A stretch of DNA of 64,000 bases, taken from contig CM043971.1 of NCBI GenBank assembly GCA_014529385.2, forward strand, positions 81,759,340-81,823,339, read 5' to 3'. A program made the position numbers and the translations under genes. Below the pieces are notes generated by a model. The model saw nothing but the letters and a program-made list of their open reading frames with translations, had not been told where the DNA came from and searched no databases. This document shows positions 30,968-43,251 of the stretch, piece by piece; the first letter of the stretch is position 1; every line of letters begins with the position of its first letter. This DNA is from Adiantum capillus-veneris. Taxonomy: Eukaryota > Streptophyta > Polypodiopsida > Polypodiales > Pteridaceae.

Positions 30968-33676
30968 CTGATATGGTCGCTTCTTTGCCGCCTCTTGAAG
31001 CACCTGTCAAACATGTTTGTGAAGGCTGTATTTTGGGTCAAATGCAGCATTCTAAGTTTCCAAAGGATGGTTCAGTTAGGCCCACATGCAGGTTGCAGCT
31101 TGTGCATTGTGGTTTGTGGGCCCATGCAAACTCCGTCCTTGGGAAATTACATGTACTTCGTGACTTTTCTTGATGATTGCTCCAGGCATGCATGGGTATT
31201 TCTGCTTAAAGTGAAGTCTAAAGTTTTTATGTGCTTCAAAAAATTTCAGGCTATGGCTGAAAATGTATCGAAATGTTCTATGGGCACCCTCCGTTCCGAT
31301 CGAGGGGGGGAGTATATGTCTCATGAATTAAATGCATTTTTGGCTAGTCGTGGGATAAAACACCAATGTACAGTGCCGTATACGCCTCAGCAAAATGGTG
31401 TTGCTGAGAGAAAAACAGGTCTCTTACGAAAATGGCAAGATGTATGGTCAAGAGTCAAGTTTTACCACATTCGTTTCGGCTCGAGGCTGTCATGTGTGCC
31501 ACTTATGTACTCAACAGGTGTCCTACAAAAGCGTTGCAGTCTATGACTCCATATAAAGCAAGGCATGATAGAAAGCCATCTATTGAGCACATGCGTGTTT
31601 TTGGCTGTTTGGCTTATGGTTTAGTGCCACAAGTGTAGTGCAGAAAATTGGATGATAAGGCTGTCAAATGTATTTTTGTTGGTTATAGTGCTGAAAGCAA
31701 AGGTTACAGGTTGTATCATCCGCAAACAAAGCGTATTTTGGTTTCATGGGATGTAGTGTTTGAGGAAGATTCTGTTCAGCCCTTGCTGTCATGTACTAGA
31801 GACAATAATGTAAGCTCACAGGACATTTATGACACTTTGTTGCCTCTTTTCAGTGGTGGAAGTTCGAAGGTAAATTTCAATGAGGCAAATGTACAGCCTA
31901 TGGGGTTTCCAAAAATGTTATAGACCAGCCTATTACTGATGCAGATGTACATGATGTACTTGATGAGGAAAGGGCTGAAACTGAGCATGCTAGAGGTATG
32001 CCAAAATGGCTGGTGCACACTTTGCGTGACAGTAAATTGGATGCACCTTTGTCTAGTCGTACTCGTTCAGGCTCTCACCATGCATCGCATGCATAAGATT
32101 GTTATGCTTTTGTTGTGTCTAGCTTACATGATGCTGAGGAACCTCTGTCTTTTGATGAAGCACAAAATTCAAAAAATTGGATGGCTACCATGCAATCAGA
32201 ATATGATGCACTTATAAAAAATGACACACGGACTTTATGTGATTTGCCTCCTGGCAAAAAGGCCATTGGTACGAAGTGGGTTTACAAATTGAAACGCAAG
32301 ACGAATGGTGAGATCGATCACCATAAGGCTTGACTTGTTGCAAAGGGTTATGCACAGCAAAAAGGCATATATTATGAAGAAACTTTTGCTCCCACTTGTC
32401 ATATGACTGCTGTTCGTTTTCTATGTGCATTGGCAGCTCATTTTGGTTGGGATGTACATCCATCAGACATTGTTACTGCTTTCTTGAATGGTGACATATT
32501 TGAGGAAGTTTATGTAACGCAGCCTCGCGGTTTTGTCAAGAAAGGACAAGAGGAGAAAGTGTGCAAATGTAACAAGGCTTTGAGTGGGTTGAAGCAACCT
32601 CCTCGTGCTTGGTATGAGAAAGCTGACACTCATTTGGTCAAACAAGGCTTTCGTAACAGTCCAACAGAAAGCACATTGTATGTAAAGCGTGAGGGTGATG
32701 TACTTTTCATTGTGGTTATTTATGTTGATGATTTGCTAATCACTGGACCAAATGAGAGACATATTGTTGAATTTAAGGCTGATTTGAATGCTACTTTCAA
32801 GATGAAAGATTTGCGGTTGTTGCATCATTACTTGGGTATACAGTTTAAGCAGTTTGATGGTGGTATTGCTTTGTGTCAAAAAAGTTACATAGAAACATTG
32901 CTATGTAAGTTTGGACTTGAGGATTGCAAACCTATTGCCACTCCCATGGAAACAAGTTTGACGTTAACTCTACATGATGCTGGTAATCCTGCTGATGTCA
33001 CTCTTTACCAAACTGTTGTTGGCTGCCTCATTTATGTATGCAACACGAGGCCGGATATTCAGTTTGCAGTCTCACAGGTCAACAGATTTATGCATAGCCC
33101 AGGGTCTAAGCATTGGCAGGCTGTCGAGAGGATTTTTTGCTACCTTAGTGGCACTTTACAACTTGTCTCATTTTATCCCAAGGGGGGATCTTTGCCGCCA
33201 GACTTACATGCTTTTCCGGACTCAGATTGGGCTGGTTGTTTTGACACGTAAGTGTCCTTAAGTGTTTTTGTTTCATGCTTGGCAGTTCATGTATATCATG
33301 GTTGAGCAAGAAGCAACCTACTATGGCCACTTTGAGTTGTGAGGCTGAGTACAAGGCAGTCTTCACAGCTACGATTGAGTGTGTATGGCTTAGACGCCTT
33401 ATGGATGATTTGGGTGTTGGACATGACACTTCCAACACTATCTACACTGACAGTCAGAGCGCATTGGCAGTTGCAAGGAACCCAGTTTTTCATGCTTGCA
33501 CGAAGCACATTGAGGTGCATTACCACTATGTCAGGGAGAGGCTCTCAGTAAGAGAGATCAGCTTGGCTTATGTGCCAACACAGGACAACCTTGCAGATCT
33601 TTTCACAAAGACATTGTCTCGTGAGAAGCTTGAAGCTTTCCACAAAGCTTTGGGCTTACTCCCCTTTGTGGACTGA
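30968..33676 (+). pseudogene. Copia-2 integrase, RT and RNase H, broken
   Basis: Integrase starts inside SDMVASLPPLEAPVKHVCEGC. The core shows LDDCSRHAWVF, RSDRGGEYMSHE and NGVAERKT. Shifts near 31130 and 31420 break it. RT covers 32115-33251 with FLNGDIFEEVYVTQPRGFVK, YGLKQ changed to SGLKQPPRAWYE, and catalytic YVDDLLITGPNE intact. RNase H runs LHAFPDSDWAGCFDT (stop next) and 33275-33676, ending LLPFVD. RT looks close to intact, but Gag and integrase could not be made. Confidence 0.88.
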
Positions 33677-33751
33677 TCATGTCCTCAGGACATGGCACTT
33701 GCATTTACTCATGTGCCAGCTCTCATTCACCGCATCACTCCAGGGGGGATT

Positions 33752-33977
33752 TGTTACCATATACATGTGGTAGTGATGTGTGTGAACACACTAGGACCTC
33801 CTTGGCATTTTTTCCCTCTTTAGGAGGTTTTTTCCCCGAGCATTGTATATACGCCCATCACTCTAGGGCTATCTATCTTTCCATTGCACACTAAGTAACA
33901 CACTCTCTATTGTGTGCCTTGAGCTTCCTTTGTCTTCTCCAAGCTGTGTGCGTTTCTGTGCAACGCTAATTCCAACA
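33752..33977 (+). repeat. Copia-2 3' LTR
   Basis: TGTTACCATATACATGTGG ... TTCCAACA, preceded by the polypurine tract CCAGGGGGGAT. Full length, followed by the target duplicate ATAGT. Confidence 0.96.
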
Positions 33978-34430
33978 ATAGTTTCTCCTCTTTTCAATTT
34001 AAAATTTATCCAAGCAGTGCGGACATCATCCTTTGCTTACTTCATGAAAATTTGTGCTATGATAGGAACTCTAAACTCCTTCCAAATCCTTAGTGCCTCT
34101 TCTTTACTTTTGAGGCTAGCCCTCCTCTACCTACCAATCTTTTGGAGCTACATAGCTACATAGTGTAGCTTGGATCACTTAATGAAATTGTCTCCACAAA
34201 AAGAAGCATCAAGTTGTTGAATAAATTTCTATACGTTGGCAAAATTACCATGAATTTTGTCAAAAGAGATTTATGTTCTTACCTCTTGCTTTAAATTTTT
34301 GCATATGATGTGCTCTCTTCCATGCGGGATAGGCACGCCAGTGTCATCTCTTCCTCTCGCCTTTCGAGAAACAACATTTTTGTTTGGGAGAAAATCAGTT
34401 TGATAAATCAGAGCAAGAAGAGAATGGATT
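33978..34430 (-). pseudogene. Element H Gag capsid, N-terminal half
   Basis: Reading leftward on the minus strand: QLDASFCGDNFIK, then ALRIWKEFRVPIIAQIFMK, and KDDVRTAWINFKLKRGETI up to the Copia-2 junction. The W...F...F spacing suits a retrotransposon Gag domain. Stops interrupt it at several places. Confidence 0.6.
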
Positions 34431-35245
34431 CGTATCCCTTGTCTTTATCATCTTGATAATCTTCCATGTCTGCTTGTTTGTGCTTTGTTTTAAGCTCCAG
34501 AGAGCATTTAACATGTCTTCTTTGAAGAGCTACATCATCATCTAAGGAATTTATGCTCTTCGTCTGTGACTTAGGGACTCCTCTTCATGCAGGAAGCCTT
34601 CATCTATCACGTGATGCACTTTGTCTCCTATTCAGTTTAGAGGACTCAAGATAAATTTCTTCCTCTCCTTTGGGTAGTTCTTAGCGAATCAAGCATTTCA
34701 TCCTCTTGATTTGCATGACTCTCCATAGGTTGCACTTGTGCCGCAACAACGGAAGAAAGTAAATTATGAGCCTGGATGAGTGCTTACAAGTTAGGATTAT
34801 TTTATGCTTCTTGTATTCGTCACGCAAAGTATTTAATTTCATGCATTCTTTGTGCAAAAAGATCATCATCATCAAAATATATTTTTAACAAGTTTGTGTC
34901 AATTTGTTGAACATAAAAAATTATGAATTCCTCTTGTGAGTCAAGAAGAGTTCTTGTAGCACCCACTCTTGTGGTTTAAATTGTGCTAAGATGAAATAGA
35001 GAGGAGAGTGATATCATTGCTCATTTAAAGCAAAAAATCCTTTTAGGCTTCCTCATAGCTCACTAGTGGTTAAGCGAGAGGTATTTCCCAAAAGAGTCCA
35101 CTATTTAAAATGCAACTCATACAGTGCTAGGTTATATTCTTGGTAGGATCATACATCATTGTCTCCTCGTGGTTAATCAATAGGCTCAAGCTTTCATGGC
35201 ATGCCCTTGAAGCATCCTCTCCTTAAAATGAAAGGAAGACTAGAA

Positions 35246-35257
35246 GCTCTTATACCA
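35246..35257 (-). other. Element H primer binding site, altered
   Basis: The complement reads TGGTATAAGAGC, one base different from the initiator-tRNA-Met site. It lies about 12 bp from the start of the LTR-like block at 35270. Confidence 0.6.
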
Positions 35258-35269
35258 AGGTAAATATAT

Positions 35270-35788
35270 TGTAACTTGAAAATTATAAATCTCGTAAATA
35301 TTACACTAATCAATCATGATAATTTTTGTAGACATTCAAGACAAGAAAAAATAGAAATAAATTGACACACTATAGAGGTGCGATTTTGTAAAAGTCAATT
35401 ATGATAATTATTGATGTAGACATTCAAGACAAAAAATTTAGAAATTCACACACTGTAGAGGTTCGATTTTGTGAGGCCGACCCCCTTCTAAAGGAATTTT
35501 TCATTATGATGAGAGTTTCAAGTACATGCAACAAGAAATGTTAATTTGCTAGGCTCTTCCCTAATTAATATGTAACTAATAGCTCTATTTTTTCTAGTTT
35601 GCACCTATAGTACTGGCCTTCCTCTTAAAGACATTTGATTATGTGAATTGAGTAACCCTCTAGAGGGAGGGAGGTCAGGTTTGAAAGATAAGTACATAAT
35701 CATAATTACGTGACTCAAATAAGAAGGTTTTGAGATTAAGAAAATCCCTCTTCTTTCACGTGTCATGATAGATTAATTGCTAAGTAAT

Positions 35789-35832
<44 letters not shown>

Positions 35833-36550
35833 CTTGGAGAGAGCTTTACAATGATTCTAATCATGCTCTAACCACACACACACACACTCCCAAGCAAAGA
35901 GATGGCACCCTATTCGTAATTTTTGGGTTGAAATCCCCTTTGTGGACCTTGTTTGAGAGATATGCAACTCAAATGCAATCTATGCGCGTATCATATGCTC
36001 CATTTCATATGATCACTTTCCTGTGCAATTCTTGCATTGTACTATTGCTTTTGAAACATGAAAATTGAGGTTTAGATACCTTTGTTGTGCACTTCTCAGT
36101 ATTTCTCTTGAAACATGAAAATCAAGGTTTGATGGATACCTTTCTTGTGCACTTCCTGTGGTGCTCTAGAAACACGTAATTAAGGTTTGGAAGTCATTTT
36201 GAATCCGTTTTGGTCCCAAAAATTTATTCCAAGTTCCTTCAATAATTTCTTAAATCATAATGTATTTTTCTTGAGGTTTTGACACTTTATGCCCACTCCT
36301 CTATTCCTTAGAGGCTTCTCAAACATTAAAAATGCGATCTTAGGGTCCTTTTTAAGTCATTTTGATCACGACACAATCCGTCGGAACTCTTAAAACCAAA
36401 TCTTAGTGGCTTGTGAATATTCTAAGGCCCTTTTAATACTTCATCCTTAGTCTTGCCATTCTTGCTCATTCTATTAGCCTGTTTTAGGTCAAGTACATAT
36501 ATTTTCTCTCTTTAGACCAGAGAGAAATAATTTCTCGTCTAGCCTTAGGT
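35270..36550 (-). repeat. Putative element H 5' LTR
   Basis: On the plus strand it starts TGTAACTTG, like the left-edge LTR (TGTAACATT), and shares a segment of the type GATTTTGTGAGGCCGACCCCC with it. An (AG)n run at 35792-35827 and a (CA)n run at about 35872-35886 lie inside. Within 35270-35470 there is an imperfect internal repeat (TCATGATAATTTTTGTAGACATT and a similar copy). The far end is not defined. Confidence 0.45.
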
Positions 36551-36905
36551 TTTCATGTTGATCACTCTAAAACAAATTTTTAATAATCAAAATGAATCTT
36601 GATTACATTTTGAAATATTTGACTGACACTTAACCCCTAGTTTTAGTATGTTTAAGGCATCATTTGCATAATTGAATGCACCTTTAGGACAATGTGAGAT
36701 TTGGAGCATTGGGAGCCCATCGATAGCAATGCTTGTTCCAACACTTCCACATACACACACAACAATATGATGTGCATGCACACACATATGTGTGTCTGGG
36801 GTAGGTTCCAATGATCCATAGAGCTAGAAATACCGAATAGAGTATGCACTTGGTTTATTACTAGATGTTCATGTAGATCTACCCCAATAGACAAAAAAAT
36901 TTGCA

Positions 36906-37115
36906 CTAAAAGTAGTGAGCAGGACAAGGCTAGTGATGTTACTAGCAATTCTTGGCCCACCTAGTCAGGCTGTTAATAAATGATGTAGATAATTCAAAAC
37001 AATCCTTGAACTAAATGTAGTGAGCGGGACAAGGCTAGTGAGGTTACTAGCAATTCTTGGCCCATCTAGTCAGGTTGTTAATAAATAATGTAGATAATTC
37101 AAAACAATCCTTTAT
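36906..37115. repeat. 105-bp tandem duplication
   Basis: The unit beginning CTAAAAGTAGTGAGCAGGAC (36906) is repeated at 37011 with only a few substitutions. No coding potential. Bases 36551-36905 hold no recognisable feature. Confidence 0.92.
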
Positions 37116-37177
37116 TAAAAAAGTCCACATAGAAAATAACATTGTATTCCTTAGTAGCAAGGAAAACCAAAGGAACC

Positions 37178-37800
37178 TGTTGAAAGTACTACAAGTGAGC
37201 ACCCGACCACGTGAGGTTTATGAGTAGGTTCAAAAAGAGATTTGTGATAAAACATAGAAAAACACAACGTAGGCTATTTCAAAACATTACTTTTGTCATT
37301 TGTACATATATACTATCCATATTACACCAATAGTGTCAAATATGGTACTATCACCTTGCACTACATTTGGTAGCACTATCAATTGACAATGTGAAGTGCC
37401 ATAGTTTCTATAGACAATGGGAATAGACTATAGTCGCGAGTTCTAGCATAATAGGTAGGAACTGCTAGCTATCACACATAGGACCAAAGTAACTGTACAG
37501 TGCACAATCAGTCAAAGGCCCCTATAAATAGGCCCACTACTCATTTTATGGGGGTTGTTGTCTCTAGAGTCTATATCACTCTTTTCTACTCATTTGGCAT
37601 TTTCTTTAAGCATTATTTGGCTCTTGTGGTGTATTTGATTCCAGTTGTATATGCTCAGTATCTGAATATATTCCAGTTCCAGTTCTAGTCTCTTGTCTTC
37701 TATTTCCATTTCAGTCTTTGTTTGATCATATGCTATGTGAAGTCTTAATTTGAAATCTAATAAATTTTTTTTGACTAACACTCTAACCTGGAATAGCTAT
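37178..37800 (+). repeat. G2 LTR-like segment A
   Basis: It contains TATAAATA (37523-37530) followed by GGCCCACTACTCATTTT, matched in segment B by CTATAATAAGGCCCACTATT. Downstream T-rich stretches also correspond (TCTAGAGTCTATATC / GGAGTCTAGTGTC). The exact ends are uncertain. Confidence 0.5.
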
Positions 37801-37906
37801 CAGAAGTGACTAGCTCATTTCATTGGAAATCACGGTGGCGAGTTGAGTAGCTCTTGGCAGAGAATCTATCTTCAAGTTGGGGTTTGGAGTTAGCTAGATT
37901 TTAACC

Positions 37907-38640
37907 ATGCTGCCTAGAAGAGTTGGACGTGGAAGAAGACTGACCGACCATGAGATTCATGGAAGAGCAGGATCGTGTCAGTACCATACGGGAGGAGTCG
38001 AAGCAAGGCTCCGTCACACTGACACTGAACCTGGGAATGTGACAGATGCACGCTTAGACCAAAGGGACACTGAGGAACTTGGGGATTCCCATCATTTGAC
38101 TCATTCTAGGTGAAGGCATTCAAAATGAGCAGAGAAGTGCGCTTGCTCTAATGGATCTCAGAATAAGGATAAGAGCGAGGAAAAAAATCAAACCGAGGAT
38201 AGCCACATATTAGAAGTCGAAAAACACACTTGAGCGGACTTTATTACTGACATCGATGATAGTGATTATAAATGGAAAAAGTAAGAAGCTTAGGGTACAG
38301 GAGGCTCTAGTGCCAACTAAAAAAATCAATGATCTAGTCGAGAGAGCACTGAAGCTCAAGCAGCATGCAAGGGTCATAAGGGAAGATGGGATTCTAGTGA
38401 CAGTGGCACACCAACTGAGAAGTCAGAATCAAGTTCCATATCCAATTCATCTGATAGTGACTCAAATGATCAGGTTAAGGGGGAGAAGAAAGGAACCTGG
38501 ACAAGAAATATTGAGGAAATGTCCAAGCAAATAGCCCAAATTTCCAAGACTAGACTCTGAGTTGGGAAACTGGAGACCTAGTGTTCAAAGTGTCAATCTA
38601 AGGATCACATGTCTAATAGAAGGGTAAGGATCTATCAATG
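37907..38640 (+). pseudogene. G2 Gag fragment A
   Basis: A frame starts MLPRRVGRGRRLTDHEIHG and ends in EELGDSHHLTHSR, whose DNA resembles the Gag start at 39085-39135 beside Copia-3. Later pieces read GEKKGTWTRNIEEMSKQIAQ and CSKCQSKDHMSN, parallel to KGKKKGSWTKKLEEMSE and CSKCKSRDHRRS at 50040-50175. The final zinc-knuckle Cys is missing. It is a shrunken second copy of the same Gag. Confidence 0.65.
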
Positions 38641-38644
38641 ACTG

Positions 38645-39045
38645 CATTGATGTAGACGGTCGAAATAGACACCATTCAAAAAGTCAACAAAAGCTTGTAA
38701 ATACCGAACTCAATTGTTGTGATAATTGTACAAAAGACAGTCAGTCAACGACCCAATCCAATAGCTATAATAAGGCCCACTATTCATTTTGCAGGTTACC
38801 TTTTATCATTATTACGGAGTCTAGTGTCTTGGAGCTTATTATGCTCTTGTGCTCTTTTGTCATTAAGCCCATAACAAACTTTGGCTCATATTGTTGTACT
38901 CCAAATATGCTACTTTGAATACATATTTCAATTCATCTCATTACTGTTTCCATTTTAGTTCCACTCTTGTACTTTATTTTAGTCTTTCTATTTTGATATC
39001 TAAAGTCTCTATCTGATTCTGCTTGCCTGGTATGAACTAACTCTA
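38645..39045 (+). repeat. G2 LTR-like segment B
   Basis: Resembles segment A around TATAATAAGGCCCACTATTC (38765 onward) and through the T-rich downstream part. CCTGGTATGAACTAAC near 39030 sits where segment A has CCTGGAATAGCTATC, possibly the primer-site region. Confidence 0.5.
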
Positions 39046-39150
39046 ATTGACCAACCTAGAAGCAAATGTTCCTCCAAATCTAGGGGCAACTGATGAATTG
39101 CGAGATTCTCAGTACTCGACTCATTCCCAGAGGAGGCACGCGGAGAGAAA

Positions 39151-39379
39151 TGCTACCATATACATGTGGTAGAGATGTATGTGAACACACTTAGAACTAC
39201 CGGGGCATTGTTTCCCTCACTAGGAGGTTTTTCCCCTCGTGCATTGTATATATGCCCATCACTCTAGGGCTATCTTATCTTTCCATTGCACACAAAGTAA
39301 TACACTCTTTGTTGTGTGCCTTGAGCTTCCTTCATCTTCTCCAAGCTGTGTGTGTTTTGTTGCAACCTTAATTTCAACA
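39151..39379 (+). repeat. Copia-3 5' LTR
   Basis: TGCTACCATATACATG ... TTTCAACA, with the third base changed from T to C. The primer site TGGTATCAGAGC follows at 39382-39393. Confidence 0.95.
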
Positions 39380-39731
39380 ATTGGTATCAGAGCAGGTTGC
39401 ATCCTCCCTGGCTTAGTCGCCAGCAGCTCCAGCACACTCCTGCTCACTTTTGTGAGCTTTGGCGAGCATTCGTAGGTCATCAAACATTTTGGGTTAGCTC
39501 GTAGAGCTTTGTCTGCTCAGATTTTTGATTCGGGCTCATTTCAGCCTCCGTTTCCACTACAGTTAGTACTGCGCATGCTATTTTCTTATTTTTTGTAGAA
39601 ATTTTGTCAGTGGCATTTTCTGCATAACAGGTCCCTTACAGTCTTCTACGATTTGTGCTATATAGCACGTATTGTTCCCCCTTCGTTTCTCCTCTTTTCG
39701 AGCAGTTTTCAAATCAGGTGAAGCATTTGCC

Positions 39732-40732
39732 ATGGCTGACAAGATGTGTTCAAGATGTTTGCTGCTGAGGACAGATTGGATGGGGACAATTACCCTATGT
39801 GGGTTTACATGATGCAACATGTCCTTCTGTCAAAGGGCGTTTGGAACATTGTGCAGGGCATTGATGTACGTCCTGGTTCTGGGGGTGTAGGCAACGTTGA
39901 GGATGTTGCAGGTTCTGGAGTCGGGGTTGCTGCTGCTAGAGCTATTTTTCCTACGGTTGAGCAAGCTCATTGGGATGTGAAAGATGAGAGGTTCATGCAT
40001 TGATTGCGTTTTCGATGAAGCACGCTATTACTCCTCACATTCATTCAACAAAATCTACAAAGCATGCTTGGGATATTCTAGCTGGTCTTTATGCAAGTCA
40101 CAATGAGGCTAAAATTGCACTGTTGCGTAAAGAGATGGAGTCGAAGATTATGCATGAGGAAGATGACATAGACACTTTCCTTGTTGGTGTCAAGGATATT
40201 AATGAGAAACTTATTTCTACAGGCAAAGTCATTTCTAACAATTCCCTTGTGCACATTGTTCTTGATGTTTTGCCAGATTCTTGCCAGACTTTTGCCTGTA
40301 CTTGGAGACTCATGATCCAAGGAAATCTAGAAGTTGTCAAGTTTGATGCATTATGCACATTGCTGTTGCAAGAGTCGCTTTCCAGAAAAAATAGGACAAG
40401 ACAGCATGTAGTTGAATAGACCTTTATTGCTGCTCCAAAGAAAAGGTGGTAACAGCAATGTAGCCACTTCTCATGGTTCTTCTACGAGTGGTAAATTCCT
40501 AATGCTTCTGCTGGAAGCAATTCGTTTGAGAATTCTGGTGATAAGGGCAAAATAAGATGTGTTTCCATTATTGTAAAGCTAATGATCACTTGATCAAGCA
40601 GTGTACTAAGTTGAAGGTCAAAGAGGCTAAGAAGAAAGAGGCTGGTTCCACTACAAATGAAGCTACTGTTGAGTCTTCTGTGAAAGGAGATTGTGATGTT
40701 GATGTTGATGTAGAATGGGATTTTAGTACAGA
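39732..40732 (+). pseudogene. Copia-3 Gag, broken
   Basis: The ATG at 39732 is followed by a small deletion (MADK instead of MADNN...DVFK) that shifts the frame. The correct frame continues MFKMFAAEDRLDGDNYPMW from 39746. Another shift near 40000 and a stop near 40418 follow. The zinc knuckle reads FHYCKANDHLIKQC, with the first Cys replaced by Phe although a Cys now stands just before it. Confidence 0.87.
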
Positions 40733-43251
40733 GTGCACTATGATCCTTCTTTCCATGATCCATGTTTGTCAATTGCTGCAGATGCTCAAGTGTGGTACTT
40801 TGACAGTGGTGCTACAAAACACTTTACCTCTCAGTGTGACTTGTTTACCTCTCTCAAGGATATCCCTCATGGGAATTCAGTAACTTGTGCCAACAATCCC
40901 TCTTATTCGGTCAAGGGAGTTGGAAAGATTTTTCTTACTGCTGCAAAAGGTAGTTCTTTCACACTTGTTGATGCATTGTATGTACCTAGGATCAAGAAGA
41001 ATCTTTTGTCTATATTTGCACTTGATAGACTTGGACGTATAGTCAGATTTGTGGATGACAGATGTACAATACATGATCTTAGTTTCGGTGATGAAATTGT
41101 TGCATCTAGCATTTTATGCCATGGGCTGTATAAGCTCACTTTGTATGAAAAGTTCATGAAATTTTTTGCAAATGCAATTGTGGATTCTAAGGCTATTTCA
41201 TATGCAAAACTTTGGCATGCACATTTTGGACATCTGAATTTTTCCAGTTTGCTGCGTTTGCAAAGATCTGATATGGTTGCTTCTTTGCCACCTCTTGAAG
41301 TACCTTTCAAACATGTTTGTGAAGGCTACATTTTTGGTAAGATGCAGCATTCAAAGTTTCCAAAGGATGGTTCATTTAGGGCCACATGTAGGTTGCATCT
41401 TGTGGGCATAGTGATGTTTGTGGGCCCATGCAAACTCCGTCCTTGGGCAATTCCTTTACTTGGTGTTTTTCATTGATGATTACTCCAGGTGTGTATGGGC
41501 ATATCCGCTTAAAGTGAAGTCCAAAGTATTTATGTGCTTCAAACAATTTCTGGCTATGGCTAAAAATGTCTCAAAATGTACTATGGGCACCCTCCGTTCC
41601 GATCGAGGTGGGGAATATATGTCTCATGAATTTAATGCATTTCTGGCTAGTCATGGGATAAAATACCAATGTACAATGCCTTATACACATCATCAAAATG
41701 GTGTTGATGAGAGGAAAAACAAGTCAATTACAAAAATGGCAGGATGTATGGTCAAAAGTCAAGCTTTGCCGCATTGTTTTGGCTTGAGGCTATCATGTGT
41801 GCCACTTATGTACTTAACAGGTGTCCTATGAAACCTTCGCAGTCTATGACTCCATATGAAGCATGGCATGATAAAAAGCCTTCTATTGTGCATGTTTTTG
41901 GCTATTTGGCATATGCTTTGGTGCCACAAACGCAGTGCAAAACATTGGATGATAAGGTTGTCAAATGTATTTTTGTAGGTTATAGTGTTGAAAGCAAAGG
42001 TCACAGGTTGTATCATCCGCAAACAAAGCATATCTTGGTCTCACGGGATGTTGTGTTTGTGGAAGATTCTATTCAGCCCTTGCTGTCATGTACTAGAGAT
42101 GTAAGCCCACATGACATTTATGACACTTTGTTGCCTCTTTTCAATGGTGGAATTTCGAATGTAAATTCCAATAAGGCAAAGGTACAACCTATGGGGGTTT
42201 CAAAAACTATTTTACAGATCAGCCTATTACTGATGCATATGTACATGATGCACTTGATAAGGAAAGGGTTGAGAATGAGCAGGCTAGAGGTATGCTAAAT
42301 GGCTGGTGAAAAATTTGTGTGACGGTAAATTAGATGTACCTTTGTCTAGTCGTGCTCGTTCAGGTTCTCACAATGCATCTTATGCATCAAATTGTTATGC
42401 TTTGGTTGTGTCTAGTTTATGTGATGTTGAGAAACCTCTGTCTTTTGATGAAGCACTAACTTCAAAAAATTGGATGGCTGCCATGCAATCTAAATATGGC
42501 AAAAGGCCATTTGTACGAAGTGGGTTTACAAGTTGAAACACAAACTGGATGGTGAGATTGATTGCTATAAGGCTTGACTTGTTGCAAAGGGTTATGCACA
42601 ACAGAAAGACATAGATTATAAGATCCTTTTACTCCCACTTGTTGTATGACTACTGTGCATTTTCTATGTGCATTGGCAGCTCATTTTGGTTGGGATTACA
42701 TTAGTCAAACATTTACTACTTTCTTGAATGGTGACATATTTGAGGAAGTCTATGTAAGGCAGCCTCACAGTTTTGTCAAGAAAGGACAAGAGTATAAAGT
42801 GTGCAAATGTAAGAAAGCTTTGTATGGGTTGAAGAAATATCCTCGTACTTGGTATGAGAAGACTGACACTCATTTGGTCAAACAAGGCTTTCGTAACAAT
42901 CCATTGTATGTAAACTGTGAGGGTAATGTACTTCTCATTGTGGTTCTCTATGTGGATGATTTGCTGATCACTGGACCAAATGAGAGACATATTGCTGAAT
43001 TTAAGGCTGATTTGAATGCTACTTTCAAGATGAAAAATTTGGGGTTGTTGCATCATTACTTGGGTATACAGTTTAAGCAATGTGATGGTGGTATTGCCTT
43101 GTGTCAGTCAAGTTACATAGAGAGATTGCTATGTAAGTTTGGACTTGAAGATTGCGAACCTATTTCCACTCCCATGGAAACGGGTTTGAAATTGAGTCTT
43201 CATGATGATGGTGATCCTGTCGATGTCACTCTTTATGAAACTGCTGTTGGC
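40733..43251 (+). pseudogene. Copia-3 protease, integrase and RT, broken
   Basis: The protease keeps WYFDSGATKHFTS with the catalytic Asp. Gag-pre-integrase reads KLWHAHFGHLNFSSLL. The integrase core has IDDYSRCVWAY, RSDRGGEYMSHE and, in place of NGVAERKN, NGVDERKN (Glu kept). RT has a deletion in the DTWTLCDLPPG region and other losses, but YVDDLLITGPNE is intact. The sequence stops at ETAVGC, where Copia-4 begins; the same reading resumes at 48402. Confidence 0.87.

Larger units (their letters stand above)
29830..33977 (+). mobile_element. Copia-2, inserted in element H
   Basis: LTRs are 29830-30040 and 33752-33977. The 5-bp target duplication ATAGT is exact (29825-29829 and 33978-33982). 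Inside, gag is fused to integrase by a large internal deletion near 30967, then RT and RNase H follow. The LTRs differ at about a dozen sites, so this copy is older than Copia-4. Confidence 0.95.
28860..36550 (-). mobile_element. Gypsy-like element H, interrupted by Copia-2
   Basis: On the minus strand the order is LTR-like block (about 36550-35270), primer site (35246-35257), Gag N-terminus and capsid (34430-33978), Copia-2 insertion, Gag C-terminus with zinc knuckle (29829-29340), then protease (about 29330-28990). The capsid frame joins across the insertion as ...AWINFKLKRGETI and QNFAAKFWEIHLKAI. The rest of pol is absent, so the element is truncated at about 28860. Bases 34440-35245 are Gag start and leader with many stops. 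Confidence 0.75.

Noticed and set aside
37590-37781. Minus-strand 63-codon frame in LTR-like segment A
   Set aside because: It lies across T-rich LTR sequence, has no domain, and is not kept in segment B.
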